NCBI GenBank assembly: GCA_947494925.1
Contig: CANLWS010000002.1
Span: 62,001 to 126,000, forward strand
Source: an uncultured Alteromonadaceae bacterium
GTDB taxonomy: Bacteria > Pseudomonadota > Gammaproteobacteria > Enterobacterales > Alteromonadaceae
Reading direction: 5' to 3'
Length of the DNA stretch: 64,000 nucleotides
Shown: piece by piece, positions 58,037 to 64,000 of the stretch
Layout: every line of letters begins with the position of its first letter
Numbering within the stretch: position 1 is the stretch's first letter
The notes under the pieces: model-generated
Databases searched by the model: none
Told to the model about the DNA's origin: nothing
The model's input: the letters and a program-made list of their open reading frames with translations, nothing else
Made by a program: the position numbers and the translations under genes

Positions 58037-61000
58037 ATGGTCGAATCAACTGTTAAACGTGGCACATTGGTAACCGTAATCGTTCTGATTGCAAGTATCT
58101 TGGGAGTCGTCTCCGCCCTTAGTATACCTGTACAAATGATCCCTGATTTAGATGTTCGTACTATTACTGTGCAAACTGGCTGGCCAGGCGCTACCCCGCA
58201 AGATGTCGAAAAAGAAATTCTTATCGAGCAAGAACGATATTTGCGTAGCTTACCCAACTTGCAACGGATGGTGTCTTCTGCACAAATGGGCTCAGCTGAA
58301 ATTGAACTGGAGTTTCCTTTCGGCGTTGATGTCAATGAAGCGTTAATCAGAGTTAGCAACGCTCTAAGCCAAGTTCCGGCCTACCCTGAGAATGTTGACC
58401 AACCACGGCTATTTTCAAGTTCGTTTTCGAGCAATGCGTTTATGCATTTCCGCTTGTTGCCAGCAGCGAATAATCCTATGCAACTAGACGTAGATATGCT
58501 GAGAGATTTTGCAGACGATTATATTCGGCCTCGTATGGAATCCGTTGAAGGTATTTCGCAAGTCAGTATTAGAGGAGGATCTGCACGGCAAATCCAAATA
58601 AAAGTCGATGTTGCGCGGTTGGCCCAGCGCGGAATTAGCCTGACTCAAGTTCGCGATGCAATCCGAGCAAGAAACCGCGACGCGTCAGCAGGCGATTTAG
58701 AAAGTGGTAGGAACCGCTATCTACTCCGTGTTGTGGGGCGTTTTGAGGAAATTCAGCATTTGGAAAATGTGATAGTTGCACGCAGTGATTCAGCCGTAAC
58801 CTATTTAAAAGACATCGCCAATATTGAGTTAGATCATTTTGAATCTCGTGGTATATCGTTTGCAAATGGCGAGCGAAGCCTGAGCTTATCTGTAAGACGG
58901 GAAAGTGGTTCGAATGTCATCCAGATAAAACGGGATCTTTTGCCCATCGTTGATGAACTCAACCAGACCTTATTGCACCAAAATGGCTTGGTTCTAAGCC
59001 TTTCCAGCGATGATGTGCAATATGTACAAGCGTCATTGTCCAATGTTTGGGTTAACCTGGGACTGGGTGCTGTGCTCGCCACACTTGTGGTGTTTTATTT
59101 TTTGCGCTCAGGCCGCTCAACGCTCATCGCTGTGATGGGTATTCCTTTATGCACCATAGCAGGATTTCTCGCCCTGCAACTCTTTGGGCGCACGATTAAT
59201 GTCATTTCGCTTGCAGGCGTTGCATTTGCCATCGGCATGACGGTAGACAATACCATAGTGGTGCTGGAATCTATCATGCAGGCAAAAAAGGCGAATAAAA
59301 GTCGGTTTGATGCTGCCATAGAAGGTGTGAAAGATGTCTGGCCTGCTGTATTAGCCGCAACGGCTACGACTGTTTTAGTCTTTGCCCCAATTTTGTTTAT
59401 TGAACAAGAGGCGGGACAGCTATACTCGGATATTGCCATCGCTATTTCAGGCGCAATTGTGGCGTCTATGTTAGTCGCGATATTTGTCATACCTGTTGCC
59501 ATGGCAAATTTTGCGCACAGCTCGGCCACAAAATCAGAGCCAGATTTGTCTGGCAAATGGTTGAGTTTTGTCGATATTTTTATCCGCAGCCGACTATCTT
59601 CACGCCTCTATTCGGCAGGCTTTATCATATTCATACTGGGTGGTGCCTACTTTCTATTGCCTGCGGCGGAGTATCTGCCAGAGGGCGAAGAACCCAAAGC
59701 ATTCTCAATGATGATTGCTCCGCCCGACTACAACCTTACGGAAATGGAAAATATCGCTGCAGAACTGCGTGAATATTTCAATAAACATATCAATGCTTCG
59801 CCGCAACCTTTTGAAAATGGCGACACCAATATGCCACCGCTCGGCTATTACAGTATGTCGGTATCTGTGGGTCGCATATGGTTTTTGAGTGCGCCTGTCG
59901 AGCCAGAGTACATTGGTCAGATGATGACGGCTATCACTGATAAATTCAGAAGTTACGATGGCATGCGTGCGTTTTCTTCCCGAGGATCCATCATATCCAG
60001 CAATGATGGAGGAACACGGGCGGTCGCCGTTGATATTGCTGGAAGTAATATCCTCGACCTTTATGCTGCGGCAAATGCCATTTATGAACAGGCCCAAATC
60101 AGTTTCGATGACCCGCAGATAAATTCAGATCCGGGATCGTTGGCGCTTGAACAACCACTGATCGAAATTCGACCACGTTGGGAGCGTCTTGCTGAGCTCG
60201 GTATGAACAACCGGGACTTCGGTTATGCCGTTGCTGCAATCAGTGATGGGGCGTTTGTCGACGAATTTATTCTTGACGACGACAAAATCGATATATTTTT
60301 GTTCAGTGGTGCGGGCAACCAACAGCAAATTGACGACTTGGCTGCGACTCCTATCGTGACGCAAAACGGTACCGTATTGCCACTTAGTGCGATGGCAGAT
60401 CTAGTTGAAAGCAGAAACAGCAATAGTATTCGCCGCGTCGACGGAAACCGGACTGTTACTGTGTATATCATTCCTCCCCGTGAAATCGCGTTGGAAACGG
60501 CTGAACAAATCGTTCGGATGGAACTGATCCCAGCGCTCTACAAACAAGGCAGTATTGCTCAAGGAATCAACATAGGTATTAGTGGCGCTGCCGACCAACT
60601 GGAGGCAACCAAGGAGTCTTTGTCGAGTAATTTACTGATTGCAGTCGCACTAATCTACTTATTATTGGTGGCTATTTTCACTCACTGGCACTATCCATTG
60701 TTTATTCTGGCGACAGTACCTTTGGGTATGGCAGGAGGTTTATTGGGCTTGATAGCGGTCAATGGAGTCAACGGACTACTTGCGTCCCTGGGATTAGACA
60801 CTCCTCATCAGCCCTTTGACATGATCACCATGCTGGGTTTTTTAATACTGTTGGGAACAGTAGTCAACAACCCAATATTGATTGTTGACCAGACAAGAAG
60901 GTTCATTGACGCAGGCAATACAGTACGCGAAGCGGTACGAGGCGCAGTGGCTAAACGCTTAAAACCCATTCTGATGTCCAGTACGACAACCATTTTTGGC

Positions 61001-61192
61001 TTGGCACCGCTGGTATTTATTCCCGGAGAAGGAACCGAGTTATATCGAGGCGTTGGTATCATTGTGTTGTGCGGTATATTAGTGTCGACATGCTTGAGCC
61101 TGAGTTTTTTACCAGCTTTACTGATGGCATTGCTGCGAGAAAAACAACCGATAATATTGGGATCAGAGAAGCCATTACAAGAAAACAGTTAG
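58037..61192 (+). CDS. RND efflux permease
   Basis: 1051-residue HAE1-type inner-membrane exporter with 12 helices: TM1 at about residues 10-30, large periplasmic loops (about 35-330 and 540-870). TM4 reads GMTVDNTIVVLESI with D404 kept and N405 in place of AcrB D408; TM10 has LGTVVNNPILIVDQTRRF with Asn at the K940 site. The C-terminal RLKPILMSSTTTIFGLAPLVF is standard. Second gene of the operon with the adaptor. It is not the same lineage as the 658-3726 permease, being more divergent in the periplasmic domains. Confidence 0.95.
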   Translation: MVESTVKRGTLVTVIVLIASILGVVSALSIPVQMIPDLDVRTITVQTGWPGATPQDVEKEILIEQERYLRSLPNLQRMVSSAQMGSAEIELEFPFGVDVNEALIRVSNALSQVPAYPENVDQPRLFSSSFSSNAFMHFRLLPAANNPMQLDVDMLRDFADDYIRPRMESVEGISQVSIRGGSARQIQIKVDVARLAQRGISLTQVRDAIRARNRDASAGDLESGRNRYLLRVVGRFEEIQHLENVIVARSDSAVTYLKDIANIELDHFESRGISFANGERSLSLSVRRESGSNVIQIKRDLLPIVDELNQTLLHQNGLVLSLSSDDVQYVQASLSNVWVNLGLGAVLATLVVFYFLRSGRSTLIAVMGIPLCTIAGFLALQLFGRTINVISLAGVAFAIGMTVDNTIVVLESIMQAKKANKSRFDAAIEGVKDVWPAVLAATATTVLVFAPILFIEQEAGQLYSDIAIAISGAIVASMLVAIFVIPVAMANFAHSSATKSEPDLSGKWLSFVDIFIRSRLSSRLYSAGFIIFILGGAYFLLPAAEYLPEGEEPKAFSMMIAPPDYNLTEMENIAAELREYFNKHINASPQPFENGDTNMPPLGYYSMSVSVGRIWFLSAPVEPEYIGQMMTAITDKFRSYDGMRAFSSRGSIISSNDGGTRAVAVDIAGSNILDLYAAANAIYEQAQISFDDPQINSDPGSLALEQPLIEIRPRWERLAELGMNNRDFGYAVAAISDGAFVDEFILDDDKIDIFLFSGAGNQQQIDDLAATPIVTQNGTVLPLSAMADLVESRNSNSIRRVDGNRTVTVYIIPPREIALETAEQIVRMELIPALYKQGSIAQGINIGISGAADQLEATKESLSSNLLIAVALIYLLLVAIFTHWHYPLFILATVPLGMAGGLLGLIAVNGVNGLLASLGLDTPHQPFDMITMLGFLILLGTVVNNPILIVDQTRRFIDAGNTVREAVRGAVAKRLKPILMSSTTTIFGLAPLVFIPGEGTELYRGVGIIVLCGILVSTCLSLSFLPALLMALLREKQPIILGSEKPLQENS

Positions 61193-61245
61193 CATTGTTA
61201 ATCTGCCAGTAAGTAGAAATGTGTTAGCAGCCAATGGCTTACCGC

Positions 61246-61557
61246 CTAGTCTTTATGATTGGACACACTCACCAAATAGCTGACTGTGAACACCAAGCAG
61301 GCTGGCAATATTGTCCAGAACAAATAGTGCTGCTCAGTAAAAACTAACGCAAATACTGTGGGTAAAGCCCCTACGCCATGGCCTCCAGCAACGATAGTCG
61401 GTGTATAAAACAATGCTCTGACACCGGCTAACCCCATCCATTTTGCGACCGACTCTTCCCATTTTGCAACTAAAAGTTGGATTACAAACCGCCCAATCAC
61501 CACACTTGTTGTGAAACTGACAGCAAACAGAAAAAGTAGAACCAGCAAAAAAGACAC
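61246..61557 (-). CDS. Small multi-spanning membrane protein
   Basis: 103 residues with three probable transmembrane helices (about 2-28, 48-66 with a glycine-rich GGHGVGALPTVF, and 78-96, LFWTILPACLVFTVSYLV). I do not recognise the family. Single gene between the RND operon and the OYE gene, converging on the RND permease gene. Function unknown. Confidence 0.6.
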   Translation of the reverse strand: MSFLLVLLFLFAVSFTTSVVIGRFVIQLLVAKWEESVAKWMGLAGVRALFYTPTIVAGGHGVGALPTVFALVFTEQHYLFWTILPACLVFTVSYLVSVSNHKD

Positions 61558-61687
61558 CTGATAAAGGTTAAATGAACCTTATATCAGGCAAGCGCTTAGC
61601 CTTGCTGTTTATGGGATGAATACTTCTCTTCAAGTGCTCAATAAAACGTAATTTGATAGCAACACTTCAGTAGGTTCAGGAAATACT

Positions 61688-62926
61688 CTAGACCACCTCA
61701 TTTTGATACTGCTTCCGATAACGTTTGGTTAATTTCGCCGCTCTGATCTGATCGGTGATCAGCGTCCATAAAGGAGATGAATTTAGTTTGGGGGCCTCTC
61801 CAGCACCAATTCTCCGCAGTTGTCTTTTCACAATAGCCATGTTTGCCAGTCCGCTCAGAGTTTTGTCCTTCCATGTAACCGCAGGGATAACACCTTCCTG
61901 AGCTGCATTCGTTTTCCAGCGATTGGGTAAGTCTGGCATCATTGCCAAGGCACTTGCCATACCTACCAACGCCACGCCACTGGCCAACACGTTAGCCGCT
62001 ACGTCGAATTTCCGGATCCCACCTGTTGTCATGATTGGCAAGCTAGTGTTCTTTGCGATACGTTCAGCAAACTCAAGGAAATAAGCTTCCCTTGCAAGGG
62101 TGCGCTCATCACCGGATTTACCCTGCATGGCAGGCGCTTCATAGCTTCCCCCAGACAATTCCACCATATCAACACCAAGCGGCTCCAGCATCCTGACCAC
62201 TTGCTCGGCATCATCAACATCAAAACCGCCACGCTGAAAGTCGGCTGAATTGAGTTTCACCGCAACAGCAAAGCCAGCATTACAGCTTGAACGTACTTGT
62301 TTAACCACTTCCAGTAACAGTCTAGCCCTGTTTTCCAGACTGCCCCCCCATTTATCTTCACGTTTATTAGTCAGAGGCGACAAAAACTGCGCAATTAAAT
62401 AGCCATGAGCTGCATGAATTTCAACACCATCAAAACCTGCTTCTTCCGCACGTTTGGCTGTTGTAACGAACCGCTCAATGACATCTTGAATTTCACTTTC
62501 TGTCATGGGCGAAGGTTTTGCAAACATCCCCGAATGTTTACCCATATCCAAAGCCACGTCTGAAGGAGAAAGGACTTTACCGCCCATTTTTTTAAATACC
62601 TGGCGACCTGGATGATTGATTTGCATCCAGATCTTTGTGTCATTCTTTTTACTGAGTTTGGCTAGCTTTTTGAACGGCTCTAAGTGTGAATCTTTTTCAA
62701 GCGCAACACCACCAGGGCCAGTCATAGCAAGATGATCTATCATGACGTTTCCAGTAATGATCAAACCCACACCGCCATCTGACCAGGCATCATAGAGGTT
62801 AAACAACGCTTCCCCAGGCAATTGCTCGACAGTGGCCAGATTTTCTTCCATCGCTGCTTTAACCAATCTGTTTTTAATAACGCCACCGCTAGGCAAAGTG
62901 AAAGGTGAAAATAAATCTGACATCAT
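61688..62926 (-). CDS. NADH:flavin oxidoreductase, Old Yellow Enzyme family
   Basis: 412-residue FMN-dependent ene-reductase, a single TIM barrel without the extra FeS/pyridine-nucleotide domains. Characteristic segments are IWMQINHPGRQVFKKM, EIHAAHGYLIAQFLSPLTNK, REDKWGGSLENRARLLLEVV and IMTTGGIRKFDVA. OYE proteins reduce activated alkenes and often nitro compounds or oxidised lipids. It has two adjacent ATGs (62926, 62923). The divergent merR gene and the palindromic operator make it the likely MerR-type target. Confidence 0.94.
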   Translation of the reverse strand: MMSDLFSPFTLPSGGVIKNRLVKAAMEENLATVEQLPGEALFNLYDAWSDGGVGLIITGNVMIDHLAMTGPGGVALEKDSHLEPFKKLAKLSKKNDTKIWMQINHPGRQVFKKMGGKVLSPSDVALDMGKHSGMFAKPSPMTESEIQDVIERFVTTAKRAEEAGFDGVEIHAAHGYLIAQFLSPLTNKREDKWGGSLENRARLLLEVVKQVRSSCNAGFAVAVKLNSADFQRGGFDVDDAEQVVRMLEPLGVDMVELSGGSYEAPAMQGKSGDERTLAREAYFLEFAERIAKNTSLPIMTTGGIRKFDVAANVLASGVALVGMASALAMMPDLPNRWKTNAAQEGVIPAVTWKDKTLSGLANMAIVKRQLRRIGAGEAPKLNSSPLWTLITDQIRAAKLTKRYRKQYQNEVV

Positions 62927-62957
62927 TACTATACTCTTAACTGATCACATTAACGCT

Positions 62958-62988
62958 AGCTTAACCTTAAAGTTAACTTTAAGGTCAA
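62958..62988 (-). promoter_or_regulatory. MerR-type promoter/operator of the OYE gene
   Basis: On the minus strand: -35 TTGACC (62988-62983), a 19-base spacer, then TAAGCT as -10 (62963-62958). The spacer is covered by a perfect 22-bp palindrome (62964-62985) built from the half-site ACCTTAAAGTT. A 19-bp spacer with a central dyad is the layout that MerR activators re-align on binding. It lies 31-60 bases upstream of the OYE start and between the two divergent genes. Confidence 0.8.
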
Positions 62989-63017
62989 TACCTAATTTCG
63001 AAAAGTGAGAAACTAAC

Positions 63018-63422
63018 ATGAAAATTGGTGAATTAGCGCAACGAAGTGGTTTGCCAGCAAGTACAATCCGCTTTTATGAACAAAAAGGTCTTATTCCAAA
63101 TGCAACCAGAGCCACCAACGGTTACCGGGTTTACGATGGAGAATCTTTGGATAGGTTACAATTAATTAAATTCGGCCAAAGTCTGGGGTTTGCACTTGAA
63201 GAACTGCCAACCTTGATGAACGCAAAAGGGAATTGGGATCACGATCAAATCATGCATCGCCTGCAACAAAAAGAACAAGAAGCCGAAGCCTTATTACAAC
63301 AACTGACATTAAAAAAACAACGGATCTCACAATTGATGACACAGCTGGGTAAAACCTGGCAGTCTGGACAATGTATGCAACAAGATAAATTAGCTGAAAT
63401 ACTGACCAACACTCAGTTTTAA
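63018..63422 (+). CDS. MerR-family transcriptional regulator
   Basis: 134-residue regulator. N-terminal winged helix of MerR type (MKIGELAQRSGLPASTIRFY, then EQKGLIPNATRATNGYRVYD) and a long dimerisation helix (about residues 80-110, rich in Gln/Leu/Lys). Only one Cys, near the C-terminus (GQCM), so it is not an ordinary metal-thiolate sensor; an electrophile or ligand sensor is possible. Divergent from the OYE gene, with the operator in between. ATG with a weak site. Confidence 0.93.
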   Translation: MKIGELAQRSGLPASTIRFYEQKGLIPNATRATNGYRVYDGESLDRLQLIKFGQSLGFALEELPTLMNAKGNWDHDQIMHRLQQKEQEAEALLQQLTLKKQRISQLMTQLGKTWQSGQCMQQDKLAEILTNTQF

Positions 63423-63491
63423 AAGTGTAGACGTCGATTGAAAAGTATTGCTTAGACACCATATTAAATTAATGGGAAATTTTTCATACAC

Positions 63492-63520
63492 ACAGATCAC
63501 AATCTGTTAATGAGTATGAT
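63492..63520 (+). promoter_or_regulatory. Probable ssrA promoter region
   Basis: -10-like TATGAT at 63515-63520, about 39 bases upstream of the mature tmRNA 5' end. The -35 position is not consensus; it is covered by the perfect inverted repeat ACAGAT-CACA-ATCTGT (63492-63507). Confidence 0.4.
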
Positions 63521-63558
63521 AGACTCCCGCTCGCGAACTTAGGTTCGACCAAAATACC

Positions 63559-63918
63559 GGGGCTGATTTTGGATTCGACAGGATTCATGATGCTTTAGGT
63601 GCATGCAGAGGTGTGGCTGGCCTCTTAAAAAAGCCACAATTAAATAGTCGCAAACGACGAAAACTACGCACTAGCCGCTTAATAACCGGTATAGGCCCTT
63701 CCACTTCAGCCGCCGTCTATTCGTGAAGGTTCGGAAGGTCATACTAATAGACTAGCGAGGGAAACTTGTCTGAGGTTGAACCGCGAAACAGTATCAGGCC
63801 CGCTATGAAGAATCCTGTTTGTCGGAGTCCGAAATAGTTAAATAAAAGACAAAATAAGCATGTAGTACCGACAGTTGACGCTTTCTGGACGCGGGTTCGA
63901 GTCCCGCCAGCTCCACCA
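63559..63918 (+). ncRNA. ssrA: Transfer-messenger RNA (tmRNA)
   Basis: About 360 bases. The 5' end GGGGCTGATTTTGGATTCGA and the 3' end CGGGTTCGAGTCCCGCCAGC then TCCACCA form the tRNA-like domain, with acceptor stem GGGGCTG/CAGCTCC including a G3-U70 pair for alanine charging. The tag frame starts with GCA at 63650 and encodes ANDENYALAA, ending TAATAA, the same tag as E. coli. With SmpB it rescues stalled ribosomes and tags proteins for ClpXP. Unlike in enterics it is not next to smpB. Confidence 0.98.
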
Positions 63919-63923
63919 ACTAC

Positions 63924-63953
63924 AAACCCTGTGCCGCTGGCATGGGGTTTTTT
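63924..63953 (+). terminator. Rho-independent terminator of ssrA
   Basis: AAACCCTGTGCC-GCTGG-CATGGGGTTTTTT: about 11-12 pairs including G-U pairs, ending in a run of six T, a few bases after the tmRNA CCA end. Confidence 0.88.
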
Positions 63954-64000
63954 GTTTGTGCTGATTGACGAGACCCCATGTAGGGTTCGACAAATTCTAG

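Noticed and set aside
63961-64000. GGGTTCGA near the window end, resembling the T-loop of ssrA, as a possible attachment-site copy
   Set aside because: Only eight bases match and the surrounding tmRNA 3' sequence is not repeated; no integrase gene is seen.

Overview
The window reads as a chromosomal segment of a marine gammaproteobacterium of the Alteromonadales, most likely Alteromonadaceae and close to Glaciecola/Paraglaciecola/Alteromonas. This rests on gene content and order rather than on a search. The support is an SMC condensin gene directly upstream of zipA-ligA with cysZ divergent, a comEC-msbA-lpxK-Trm112-kdsB block, divergent ppsA/ppsR, a ratA-rnfH pair divergent from smpB, and an ssrA (tmRNA) whose tag is ANDENYALAA. 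Base composition is moderate and even. No IS element, integrase, CRISPR array, rRNA or tRNA gene was found, and no clear pseudogene.

Layout. 1-3726: the end of a tandem pair of RND efflux permeases, closed by a bidirectional terminator. 3775-8123: small housekeeping and hypothetical genes (TerB-like, SpoU methyltransferase, ABM-like protein, WYL regulator) around a class I-type HMG-CoA reductase. 8148-10274: a bis-MGD molybdoenzyme. 10525-15114: a MacB-like efflux operon (adaptor, ATPase, two FtsX/MacB-type permeases). 15133-25372, minus strand: UbiA/MenA-like prenyltransferase, modCBA, an SDR, kdsB, Trm112-like protein, lpxK, msbA and comEC, combining LPS/Kdo synthesis and export with molybdate uptake. 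25375-28982: DUF2062, DUF1801, an orphan PEP-CTERM protein, and a two-gene unit whose second product ends in a Gly tail carrying all its cysteines. 29029-37192: cupin, ligA, zipA, smc and cysZ. 37202-41347: a GGDEF/EAL protein, a Sel1-rich lipoprotein with an M64-like zinc site, and nlpI. 41566-44899: cytidine deaminase, then class III nucleotide cyclase, RoxA-like ribosomal oxygenase and GNAT. 44949-50624: DUF4826-like protein, YdiJ-type D-2-hydroxyglutarate dehydrogenase, an Aer-like chemoreceptor and a small membrane protein. 50686-54943: ppsA/ppsR and a DUF2461 protein. 54947-63918: the ratA-rnfH/smpB locus, an RND adaptor-permease operon, an Old Yellow Enzyme gene divergent from its likely MerR regulator, and ssrA.

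The most notable observations are: (i) the 27599-28982 pair, a GRDP-like protein plus a protein whose only three cysteines sit in a C-terminal C-x3-C-x3-C glycine tail, resembling a modified or lipidated tail; (ii) a perfect 22-bp palindrome in a MerR-type 19-bp spacer between the OYE and merR genes; (iii) paired Asn substitutions at the RND proton-relay salt bridge in permeases of two unrelated operons; (iv) about 7 kb of accessory genes between smpB and ssrA, which are adjacent in enterics; and (v) a Sel1 lipoprotein with an M64-like zinc site, translationally coupled to nlpI. No clearly new defence or mobile system was seen.
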